Shown: piece after piece, positions 46,901-56,988 of the stretch
Position numbering within the stretch: the first letter of the stretch is position 1
How the letters are laid out: the number at the start of each line of letters is the position of its first letter
NCBI GenBank assembly: GCA_963922205.1
Contig: CAWUHX010000004.1
Location: forward strand, 1,054,001 to 1,118,000
Source of the DNA: Romanomermis culicivorax
Taxonomy: Eukaryota; Nematoda; Enoplea; Mermithida; Mermithidae
Length of the DNA stretch: 64,000 bases
Direction: 5' to 3'
Program-made: the position numbers and the translations under genes
Notes under the pieces: model-generated
What the model saw: only the letters and a program-made list of their open reading frames with translations
Database searches by the model: none
What the model was told of the DNA's origin: nothing

Positions 46901-49900
46901 TTGACTGCCATCACATGCATGTAGCCCTTTACAAACAGAATAATACATGGGTCAGTGAAACAGGATCCCCGCATGTCACAAATTTACCTTTAGAAATCGT
47001 CTGGAACCAAAATTTCTCCCTTTTTCATTTTAATACACCCGCCATTTTTCATGATCAACTTGCAACTATTTCAACCAACTTACTCTTTTTGAAACAATAC
47101 ATTTACAAAACTCACACACTCGAAAACATTGTCAAAAAACTCGTCAATTACACCGCCCAAATGTCTCTCAATTCCGACACAGTTTACAACATGATCTCAG
47201 GCACTGGCCAAGCACTCGGAAATACACTCTCTGGCGCCGGTCAAGGCATAGAACATGTAATAACCAGTACCACCCAAAGTCTCACGGACGGATTAAACAA
47301 TTTACTCAAAGGACCCCTGCAAATCATTATCAATCTCGCCGTTATTACTGTAGTTATTGCAGGCGTCTTTTATTCATTTCTCGTTCTTCGAAAATATCTC
47401 CCCTCTCCAAAGCATCATGCCACAAACGAACATGCATACGAAATACCATCAAACAACAGACATTTACATGAGACCATTCCCCCATCATTCGGCCATGCTC
47501 TCTTAGAATTAGCTAATCGTCGTGGGGCACAAACGCAGCAGAAATACGTCCTTGTCGATATTGATACCCCCCGAACTCCTGCAATCGAACTCATTAATCA
47601 AATTCACCAATCTGCATCAAATAAGCCACCCCAAAACGTACCTGAGAAACATACCCCTCATATTCCAATCACACTTAACGGCAAATTAATGACAAAAGGC
47701 ATGATTGACACTGGTGCAGTTTACTCACTCATTGATTCCCGAATAGCTCAAATCCTACAGTTAGACATGAAACCCCCGCTAGTCCAAGCAAAAGCAGCAA
47801 ATAATCTTCCGATTCACTCTGTAGGGACCACTTTTGTCACAGTGACAGCCCAAACAATCCAGGAAACGATAATGGTTCATGTCCAAAAAGATTGCACAGC
47901 AGACATCCTTCTAGGCAAAAACTTTCTCAGTCGATTTTCGGAATACACTATCAACAATCAAAAATCACAGGTCAAATTTGGCAATGTTATACTACCTTGT
48001 GATGGCCTAGAATATAGCCCTCTTTCAACTCTTGGTGGAACTTATTTGGATGAAAAATTAGAATTACCACCCCGTACAGTAACCGAATTTACTGTCCCCT
48101 TGCCCAAGTCGTACTTACAGGTCAAACAGCTTGAATTCACCCCGAAACCCAAACAGAACTCTAAAGTCCATTTCGCAGCTTGTATATCTGAGAATCAACA
48201 CGGTCGCATACGCATATCGGTCCTAAACACACAAGAAACAGCCCAAATTCTTTACCCTGGAACATGCATTGGTACAGTCTCCTGTTACATCCCCAAACAA
48301 AATACTCCCGGTAACATAACCCCTTCCACGCAAAACCAGCCCAACCGTTTTGATACATTCACATGGTTAAAAGAAAACGTTAATTTAACCTCCAGTGACC
48401 TGACAGAAACAGAAAAAATGCAACTCCTACGCGCCCTATCGAAATATCCCACATTATATGCTAAATCCAAAATGGACGTAGGTAGAACCACCCTTGTTTC
48501 ACATACAATTGACACCAATGGCTCCCAACCCGTACGTAGACAACTTTATCGGACGTCCCCAAAAGAAAAGCAAATCATACAAGCAGAAGTTGAGCAACTC
48601 GCAGCAGCAGGTGTCATAAGCCAAAGCAATTCCCCATGGTGTACCAACACAGTTTTAGTCCCCAAAAAAGATGGAGGCCATCGTTTATGCATTGATTTTC
48701 GAGGCCTCAACAAAGTCACAAAAAAAGATACCTACCCCTTGCCCCGGATAGACGAAATTCTAGACACCCTCCGTGGAATGAAATATTTCACATCCCTTGA
48801 CCAATCCAATGCATATTATTCCATTCCCATAGCACAAGCAGACAGAGAAAAAACGGCCTTTAATTGCTCAGCCGGCCAGTATCAATTCAATTACCTCCCC
48901 TTTGGACTCACCAATGCCCCAGCCACCTTCCAAAGGTTAATGGATGTTATTCTTTCGGGTCTGCAATGGAACACATGCCTTGTGTATCTCGACGATGTTT
49001 TGGTATTCGCAGACTCCCATGCCCAAATGCTGGAACATTTAGACACTATTCTTGCCCGATTCTCACAAGCAGGCCTTAAGCTAAACATACAAAAATGCAA
49101 ATTCTGCCAGCCCCAAGTCCAATACTTAGGCCACGTCATTTCTCAGCAAGGCATTTCACCAGACCCCCATAAGGTACAGGCCATTTATGACATACCCACG
49201 CCCAAAAGCTCAAAAGAAGTTAAGTCATTCCTTGGCCTACCCTCGTATTATCGCAGATTCATCCCAAATTGCTCTCAAGTTTCTAGCCCACTCACATCGC
49301 TACTCAAAAAGAATTCCGAATTTTCCTGGGGCCCCGAACAGCAAAACGCATTCACTAAACTCAAAGAATTACTCATCCATGCCCCAATACTGCAGCACCC
49401 CGATTTCACCAAACCATTTATTCTGCAAACTGACGCCTCAAAACTCGGAATCGGCGCCATTCTCAGCCAGCTGGATAGTAAAGGTCAGGATCGCCCCATT
49501 GCTTTTGGGAGCCGCACATTGAAACCCGCAGAACGCAACTATCCGATCACTGAGTTAGAAACCCTTGCAGTAGTCGAATTTGTCAAGTATTTCCGCCCCT
49601 ATCTTTTCCAGCAACATGTTATCGTACACACTGACCACACAGCAGTTCAAGCAGTCTTACAGAAGGAAAACCCGTCCCCTCGCATTGCCCGTTGGGGATT
49701 AGCCCTCTCCGGTATTCAGCTAGACATTCGACCCAAGAAAGGCACTGCTAACTGCAACGCAGATGCCGTTTCTCGATTCCCCTCACAAACAGCAAAGCAA
49801 TCCTTTGATATTGAGCAATTAGAAACCTGCCCCGAAATATCAACCATCAATTCAGTTTTGGAAGCCGAAGCAACTGAACAAGAAGAGCAACAGAAAAACT

Positions 49901-51158
49901 TTGCCGAACTCCAACGCACTGACCCAACTATCAAAAGTATTTTAGCAAAAATCGCCCGAAAACACCCCCTTACCCTTATCAAATTTGCAGTGCATCAAAA
50001 CATTCTCTTCCGTATAGTCGACAAACAGGCAAAACTATACATTCCCAAGTCCCAAGTCCAGCATCTCATCGCCTCACATCATGACAGCAAGTTCACAGGC
50101 CATTTTGCGGCCAGGAAAACTTTACACTTGCTCAGACAGAAATATTTTTGGCCCCAAATGAGCCGGGATATCAAACGTTACTGCAAAACTTGTCACCCAT
50201 GCCAGACACAGAAAGCCCTCCGACACAAAGTACATGCAAACTTGGTACCAATTCAGCCAACTGGCCCATTTGATCGAGTTGGTGTTGATTGCATGGGACC
50301 GTTACCCCTCACTGAAGACGGCAACCGCTTCATTGTCGTTTTCATCGATTATTTCACAAAGTATTAGAGGCATTCCCGACCCCTGACATCACTGCAGCCA
50401 CTATTGCCAAGCTATTCGTAACCAAAATTGTTTGCCGTCATGGGTCCCCAAAAATCATCCATTGCGATCGTGGCACCGATTTTGTATCCGATCTTTTCTC
50501 ACGGATCACCAGTTTATGTAATACTCAGAAAATTCACACTACCCCATATCATCCCATTGCCAATGGGGAAGTTGAGCGTTGCAACCAAACCCTAGCCACC
50601 CGTATCCGCATGTACATCAATTCAAATCACACTGATTGGGATACTTATCTCCCATATGCTGTTTTTTCGATCAACATTCATAAAAATGATAGCACTTCGT
50701 ATCCCCCATTTGAATTACTTCACGGTAGGCAAGCTAATCTGCCGTCAGATGCAGCTTTAAATTTTTTCCCCACGTCCTACATGGTTGATTTAGATGATTA
50801 CGCCCTTCGTGTAAAATCGCACTTTACAGAAGCACTCTCAACCATGCAGAAAAGTTTGCAAAAAGCCCAAGCCCACTACACCCGTCAGTATAACAAGCAT
50901 GCTCAGAACATACATTACAAGGCAGGTGATCTTATTCTCTACAAAAATCATTTGTGTAAACAAGGGCTGACTCCCAAATTCCTCCCTCGCCAAAACGGAC
51001 CCTATACAGTCACACATTTCATGTACCCCAACGTTACACTCAAACACCCCCATAAGAATATTACATTTACGGTGCATGTAAATGAGACAACCCCCTTCTA
51101 CCCTCCGAAAGCAACTATCGAATCTACCCCCACCCTTCCTCAACCTCGAAAGCCTTGA
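43930..51158 (+). CDS. Element 3 gag-env-pro-pol polyprotein (one frameshift)
   Basis: The first in-frame ATG after the primer site is 43,930, though the frame is open from 43,645. Approximate residues from that ATG: Gag capsid-like region 60-230; four CCHC zinc knuckles 310-385 (first CFQCGQIGHVAHNC); Pro-rich linker; hydrophobic signal-like segment 585-605; Cys-rich, glycosylation-sequon-rich ectodomain to about 1,130; membrane segment 1,131-1,157; retropepsin (IDTGAVYSL) near 1,260; RT with YLDD at 1,686; RNase H (LQTDASKLG) near 1,835; integrase HHCC near 2,050 and first catalytic Asp (GVDCMGP) at 2,120. A stop at 50,365 results from a single-base frameshift near 50,361. Beyond it the frame continues with the remaining catalytic Asp (50,466) and Glu (50,568) and a GPY module to 51,158. 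Everything except this break looks intact. Confidence 0.9.
45681..47400 (+). other. env: Envelope-like glycoprotein module within the element 3 frame
   Basis: The module lies in frame between the Gag zinc knuckles and the protease. It opens with a hydrophobic stretch (YCIFLCIIIPTSCSA) that resembles a signal peptide with a cleavage-like site. The ectodomain has many cysteines, including a CCTDHC cluster, a GHCVTADGSIIW phrase, and sequons such as NETA, NASK, NQTC, NNTW and NFSL. The section from WNELCRQAQRH (about 46,612) through ARAFLQRTDI to GEALTVWPC (about 46,735) has the layout of class III fusion proteins, the group that includes herpesvirus gB and chuvirus-type glycoproteins; that likeness is my inference. 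A C-terminal membrane anchor (INLAVITVVIAGVFYSFLVL) follows a Gly/Ser-rich helical stalk. Confidence 0.75.
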
Positions 51159-51176
51159 ACGAGGACGTTCAACTCC

Positions 51177-51189
51177 GGAAGGAGGGAAA
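51177..51189 (+). promoter_or_regulatory. Polypurine tract of element 3
   Basis: GGAAGGAGGGAAA directly precedes the 3' LTR (TGTAACG at 51,190). A purine run in this place primes plus-strand DNA synthesis in LTR retroelements. Confidence 0.9.
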
Positions 51190-52074
51190 TGTAACGTACC
51201 TGCTAAAGCAGTACTGTAAATATGTAGCATACTGTATGTAATAGGCATTTATTAGATATTATTTTATTTTCGCATTTTACTGTCTCAAGGGTGTCTGGGA
51301 TTCACACCCAAACATTCCTACAAAATTACGTGAAGTACTTTATTTTGATCTGTTCACACCCCGGTAGCCCAATTAAGACGCCCTAATTAATTTGCACAAA
51401 CGGCAGCTGTTCCCCTAGAACCTACACTAAACTACACATTCCACAGCTACCGTAATCCCCCGTAAAAAATCGTAAACAACACCTGCACACAGTAAAATAT
51501 GTAGAAGCCCCGCCGTACAGTAGTCTCAAGTGTAACGGTAGCGGCGGCCCCACAAAACGTGTGTATACAGAGAAACCGATACAGGAAGCATGCACAGAAG
51601 CACAAAGGTGTGGCCAAGCCCACCGTAGAAAGCAAGTGAAGCACAGAAAGCATTCGGTACCAGAAAAGCGTTAGAGAGGCGTAACTAAGAAAGCATAAAA
51701 AGCGTAGCCGGAAACGACGATTGGCGGAAGAAGATGGACAGAAGCTCGACCTCCCGCGACGCCCAGGGAGTGGCCAAAATCGCCGTATAAAAGAAGAAGC
51801 AAGGCGTGATTTGATCATTCTTATTCTTGTATCGTTTAATTTTTCGACCCCGCGCCCGTATTTGCAAGCATTGTTTTGAGAGCGAGTCTCATTTTATTCG
51901 GAAGCAATTAAGCCGTGTATACTCGCCGCGTTATCGTATCATTGTCGTATCGACGTCTGAAGCAGCCGTCGAGTATTGTAAAGCCGCATATTATCGCCCC
52001 CGTCCCGTATTTGTCCCGGCAGTATCGACCGATTGGTTAGAAGTAAAGTACCTCACACAAATCTGGTCGTTACA
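51190..52074 (+). mobile_element. 3' LTR of element 3
   Basis: Same length as the 5' LTR. The mismatches seen are GCATACTG/GCATATTG, TTTTATTTT/TTTTTTTTT, GATCTG/GATCCA (two), GGCGGCC/GGCAGCC, GCATTCGG/GCATACGG, AACGACG/AACAACG and CCAGGGAG/CCAGAGAG. It is followed by CATT, the right target duplication. Confidence 0.95.
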
Positions 52075-52078
52075 CATT

Positions 52079-53100
52079 TCCACCAAAAAAACTTTCTTGA
52101 AATGCAAAATTGCTCTCATAAAGTTGAAGTTAAACCTAGAAAAGTTCTAGATTTCCAGCCATAATTTCCTGTCTTTTATTCACCTTCACAAAAAACAGCA
52201 AAACATTTTTGAGAAGTAAAAATTTTATTATAATTTGGATGTCAAATTGAGAGTAATAGCAACTTCTTGCCATAATTTTCAATCGTTTCTATAAAGAAAG
52301 CTGAAAGATTTTTTCAGGATGCGAAAAATTTTCCATAATTTTGAACTAAAATTCGGGAAAATTGTAATTTATTTTCGTATAATTTCTGTTAGTTGATGTT
52401 TTTTGCAGAAAAATCTGGGAAATTTTCATGAGATGCGAAAATTTTTTCCTGATTTTGACGTAAAATTTACATAAATCGCAATTTTTTAGTAAATTTTTCC
52501 ATCATTTCCATTGAAAAAACCTAGCAAACTTCGTCAAAATGCAAAACTTTTCTCATAAAATTGGAAACATTCGGAAATTATTGCCATGTTTTCCATTAAG
52601 CTGGAAAAATTATCTAAAATGCAGAAAAATTTCTCCCAGTTTTAAAGTAAACTTGGAAAGAAATCGCCATTTCTTGCTATAATTTTCTGTTTTCCAATCA
52701 TTTCTACAAAAAAAAATGGAAAAATTTTTAAAAAGTAAAAATTAAATGATATTTTCGACAAGAGAAATAGCGATTTATTGCCATAATTTTTCAATTGTTT
52801 CTATACAGAAAAACCAGGAAAGTTTATTAAAAATGCGAAGAATTTCCCATAATTTTGAACTAAAATTCAGAAAAATCGTCAATTATTTGTATAATTTTCT
52901 GTTTTTTGATTTTTTTTATCGAAAAACCAGGAAAATATTCTCAAGATGCAAAAACTTATCCTGATTTCGACGTAAAATCGGCACAAATCGCAATTTATTA
53001 GTGTAATTTCCCATCGTTTTCAAAAAAAGAACCTGCAAAAGTTATCTAAAATGCAAAAATGCTGTCATAATTTCGAAGTAACTTTCTTTACTTTTGTAAA
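52079..53100 (+). repeat. AT-rich degenerate tandem array 3' of copy A
   Basis: Loosely repeated units of about 110-130 bp carry AAAATGCGAAAAATTTT, CCATAATTTTGAACTAAAATT, AATCGCAATTTATT and CATCGTTTCTATAAAG phrases. The same array with the same order of units follows F-box/LRR copy B at 62,920-63,690. Together with the gene, it is therefore part of one duplicated block. No coding sequence is seen. Confidence 0.75.
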
Positions 53101-53624
53101 TACATTACATGAATTTCCGGCATTTCAGTTGTTTTTGAAATAATCGTAAAGTTGATAGTGACAAATAAGTGTCTCTGTGGGAGCGTTTACTGTAGGAATT
53201 TCCTTTTTTCCCAGGTGCTTTGATGATTCCTTTGACTTTGTCCCACAAAGAAGTAATATGGGAAATTATTAATTTTAGCGCCTATAGATCGCTCGAAACC
53301 AAAATTCACTTATAAAAATTCGTCTTTTCTTGATTGATGAACTAATAGATAGAAATATGGAGGAAGCAGAAATGCAAATTTTTCAGAGTGAAATTCTACA
53401 GTATTATCTTGTGTGAATAATTTTGATGACAGAAAGTACCAATCTTGTCACTCCTGTAAAATTATTGTTTAAGAATACCAAATCATGTAATAGAATCTTT
53501 ATTTATTTCGGTGATAATTTGTGAATTTTCCTCTAGCTGTCATGTTTGATATATCAGACAAAACATTCAATATTTTCGAAAATTACTGTCAAACATTGTG
53601 ATTCGGATCCACTGTTTTTTAGAT
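53101..53624. other. Right flank of the duplicated copy A block, no gene
   Basis: It shares with 63,690-63,920 the phrases AAATTCTACAGTATT, GGTACCAATCTTGTC/AGTACCAATCTTGTC and TCGAAAATTACTGT/TTGAAAATTACTGT. Homology stops at about 53,600, where the hAT-like cluster begins. Confidence 0.6.
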
Positions 53625-53632
53625 ATTTGCAC

Positions 53633-54573
53633 CACTGTTTTTTTTCCCCAAATCGTGCTTTTTGGGAGAAAAAAAATTCGGAAAGGGGGAAAAAATTTTG
53701 GGCTCTTTCCCCATTTGGGGAAGAAAATTTTGGGGATCGGATACAGAAAAGATGCATTTTGGTGCATTTTAGAAGGTCATAATCTCAAAATTTTCCGGCG
53801 CTTCGCGCCGATTATAACTTTAATAATTATTATTATGCATTACTTAGCTCAGGCGCGGCTTTTAGCACGTCTACCTTCATTTATCATATAATCTATAATA
53901 GTTTTCATCATCTTGAACGGATTATCTCATGTTTTCATTGGTAATCTTCATACCTGTACTTGGGGGGGGGGGGGGTTGGGGGGGACCCCCCCCAACTTGG
54001 CCAACCCAGTACCCAAAATCATTTTCCCCCAACCCCCCCCAGTTTGGAAAAAAAATTTCAAAAAAGTGTATGTTTTTTGGCCTTTTTTGGGAAAAATTTC
54101 GACTTTTTCCTACCCCCCCCCCCCAACTGGTCGGAGGTCTTACAGGTATGGGATTTACCCCCCCCCCCCAACTCGGCCAACCCTATACCCAAAATCATTT
54201 CCCCCCCCCCAACCCCCCCCCCAGTTGGGAAAAAATTAAAAAAATTTGTCAAAAAGTGTATGTTTTTTGGCCTTTTTTGGGAAAAATTTCGACTTTTTCC
54301 TACCCCCCCCCCCAAAATTTCGGATTTACCCCCCCCCCCAACTGGTCGGAGGTCTTACAGGTATGGGATTTACCCCCCCCCCCCAACTGGTCGGAGGTCT
54401 AACAGGTATGGTAATCTTCAATATTTTATCATGATAATGAAGGAAGATTCGCATTTTTTCCTTTTGAGAAAGATCAGTACGTCAAGTCTCTAAGCTTTTT
54501 GATGCGATTATTTCTTTTCTAACGTAAAATCAATTCAAACGCTTCATGGAAATATCTTTCGGAAATTTATACT
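53633..54573 (+). mobile_element. hAT-like element, left part, word CCCCA
   Basis: Begins CACTGTTTTTTTTCCCC. The subterminal skeleton carries CCCCA, GGGAG, GGGG, CCCC and GGGG at the same spacing where the 5.4-kb copy has CCACA/TGTGG. The body (TGCATTTTGGTGCATTTTAG, GC hairpin at 53,796-53,810, CTCAGGCGCGGC) is the reverse complement of 5,200-5,350. It is interrupted by an ATACCTGT element (53,950-54,409) and then by the nested element at 54,582. Its body continues after 56,520. The right terminus was not found. Confidence 0.75.
53950..54409. mobile_element. ATACCTGT element with perfect 10-bp target duplication
   Basis: Flanked by GGTAATCTTC on both sides (53,940-53,949 and 54,410-54,419). 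Ends ATACCTGTA and AACAGGTAT. The interior is a head-to-tail series of the unit C-run / AACTGGTCGGAGGTCTTACAG / TTTTTTGGCCTTTTTTGGG, repeated two to three times, with G- and C-homopolymers up to about 13 bases. The open frames across it are artefacts of Pro/Gly-rich low complexity. The perfect 10-bp duplication is the best evidence in the window for how this family inserts. Confidence 0.85.
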
Positions 54574-54581
54574 CTGCTTAC

Positions 54582-56512
54582 CAGTGTTTTTTTTGTGCCA
54601 AAACATGGTTTTTGGCACAAAAAAATTTGGAATGGCACAAAAAATTTTGAGCGTTTGTGCCAATTGGCACAAAATTTTTGGCTGATCAAACATTGAATTT
54701 CCTTGATTTTTAGACGTTTCAAGGACTGAAAATGCAAATATTTTTCGGCGCTCCGCGCCGAATCAATGAATATCATAATATTTCCTACTCGTTATATTTG
54801 ACCCGAACCAGTGTTTTTTTTGTGCACGGACTTTTGTGCCAATTGGCACAAGAGGCCAAAAAAATTTGTGCCAATGGCACAAAAAATTTTTTTCTACTAG
54901 AAAAATACTGAAAGCTGCGGTAAAGTTTTATGCCAAAAGTTTGATAAAAGGTTGAGGAGTTTTTACAGATGACGGTGGCCACGCCGAAATTGGCTGTGGC
55001 CACGCCGAACCATTTGGCCGTGGTCACGCCGAAACATTTGCAAGAGTCTCTACAGCGCTGCGCCCTTGGGGCGCAGCGGCTGTACCCTAAGCCTAAGCCT
55101 AAGGAAAATTTTAAAGGTAGGGTAAATTCGGTGACCACCGTTATCTGCAGTTTACCCAAAGGTTAACGTTTAAAACGCATTAATTTTTTGTAAAAATCGT
55201 GCTCAACCTATTTTTCAGCTAAACCATGTCATGTCAGTCAGATAAGAAAGAGCTGTGCAAGAAAATGGTTCACGACGACTGTAAAACAAATGGTGTATGG
55301 AATGCTGACAAAATTCTAAAAAGTCTAAAATTGTTTAGGAAGTTCAAATAGATTCACTTTTCGAATTTGACTACGAATATGAATTAAAATCTCTTATACA
55401 TTCAACAACTACGTAAAGACTAGGGAAAATAAAATCGAAAATTGTGTGAATTTTCGGTCAAAATATTGTACCATTACTAACGATATCGATTTTCCTATTT
55501 GAATCAATCAAACACAAAAAGTAAGAATTACAGTTTTGAATCCAAATCTGACTGAATTAACAGGAGAATATTCAAAATTTCTTCTCATTCATCAGTCATT
55601 GACAGCCTATAAAATTTTCTGCAATGATACTAATACACTGTTCGAAGAGAAATCGTGCGCTTTTGGGTCAAATATAGGAATAGGAAATATTATATTCATT
55701 GACTCGGCGCGAAGCGCCGAAAATTTTTATCATTTTCACCCCTAAAACGTCTAAAAATCAAGGAAATTTAATGTTTGACCAGCCAAAAATTTTGTGCCAA
55801 TTAGCACAAACGCTCAAATTTTTTTTGTGCCATTCCAAATTTTTTTGTGCCAAAAACCATGTTTTGGCACAAAAAAAAAACACTGACCCGAACGCGAACG
55901 ATTTCTCCTCGAACAATGTACCAGTATTGTTGCAGCAAACTTCATACGCTGTCAATGACTGATGAACGAAAAGAAATTCTGAATTATTCTCTGTTCATTC
56001 AGTCAGATTCGGATTTAAAACTGAAATTCTTACTTTCTGTGTTTGATTAATTCAAACTAAAAAATCGATATAATTGGTGCAATGTTCGGACCGAAAATCC
56101 ACAAAATTTTACACGTTATTTCCTCTAGTATTTACATTGTTAATAAATATATAGATATTCGTAGTCAAAAATTGAATCAATTTGATCATCAATTCTAGAG
56201 CCCTAATTTTCTCGGCATTTCATTTCTTTTTGAGTCGCCGCGAACTATTTTCTTGCACAGTTTTTCCTTATCTCACTGACATGATTACCTGAAAAATAGG
56301 TAAGGCTGGACAGGGCACGATTTTTACAAAAAATTAATGCGGTTAAACTTAGCCTTAATTTATATTTTTATCAAACTTTTGGCCAAAAATCTTTCCACAG
56401 TTTTCAGTATATGTTTGTAGTGGAAAATTTTTTTTTGTTCCATTGGCACAAATTTTTTTGGCCTCTTGTGCCAATTGGCACAAATGTCCGTGCACAAAAA
56501 AAAAAAACGCTG
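54582..56512. mobile_element. hAT-like element, word GTGCC, outer of a nested pair
   Basis: Flanked by a perfect 8-bp duplication CTGCTTAC (54,574-54,581 and 56,513-56,520). The left end is CAGTGTTTTTTTTGTGCC and the right end is the complement of CAGCG-T12-GTGC. The word GTGCC and its complement GGCAC recur four to five times in each subterminal region. GC hairpin at 54,746-54,760. It contains a second copy of its own family (54,809-55,885) inserted in opposite orientation. Without it the length is about 846 bp. No transposase is encoded. Confidence 0.9.
54809..55885. mobile_element. hAT-like element, word GTGCC, inner nested copy
   Basis: Flanked by a perfect 8-bp duplication ACCCGAAC (54,801-54,808 and 55,886-55,893) within the outer element. 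Ends CAGTGTTTTTTTTGTGC and its complement. Its right half matches the left arm of the outer element and its left half matches the outer right arm, so it lies in inverse orientation. GC hairpin at 55,705-55,719. It includes three GTGGCCACGCCGAA-type or GTGGTCACGCCGAA repeats near 54,975-55,035 and GCGCAGCGGCTGTACC near 55,070. Confidence 0.9.
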
Positions 56513-56988
56513 CTGCTTACTCATAAATTTTCGACCAAGTATGAGAGTTTACAAATAAATTATACTGGTTTTAAAATTTTTCAAGTAAAATTCTAGAAAT
56601 TACGACTTTTGAACACAAAATTCAAATCTAATTCTTGAAATAAATGTTCGGAAAATTGATTTTCCAGCGTCGCAGAATATCAATACCAAAAAAATTTTTC
56701 TGGCGCTACGCGCCGGAAAGATTAACATTCATTTTGGGTTCTCACTTGTCATCATAGAGAACTTAACCATCGATTTCTCATGTAATTCTCAAAGTCATTA
56801 TGCTTTTGGATAGTTTGCTTGAAAATTTGTTCCAATGCTTGTACATTAAATTTTGAACTCGAAAATTTCAATTTTTTCTTCAATTTTGATGAATTAACGG
56901 GTATAAAAACACCAGGAGGCTTGAAAAGGCTCAAAAACACCTAAATAAGGCGTCTGTGAGCATTTTTAAGCGAAAAAACGACTATGAT

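Larger units (their letters stand above)
42802..52074 (+). mobile_element. Element 3: complete LTR retroelement with internal env-like module
   Basis: Both LTRs are 885 bp (42,802-43,686 and 51,190-52,074), begin TGTAACGTACC and end GGTCGTTACA, and differ at about eight positions by eye, so the insertion is recent. A 4-bp target duplication CATT flanks it (42,798-42,801 and 52,075-52,078). The paralogous copy B locus has the uninterrupted AATCATTTTCAC near 62,920, the expected empty site. A primer-binding-like TGGTGACCG starts at 43,692, and a polypurine tract (51,177-51,189) precedes the 3' LTR. One long frame encodes gag, an envelope-like protein, protease, RT, RNase H and integrase. Confidence 0.95.

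Noticed and set aside
43645..50367. The 2,240-codon open frame as a host gene
   Set aside because: It starts inside an LTR, lies between matching 885-bp LTRs and encodes Gag, protease, RT, RNase H and integrase.
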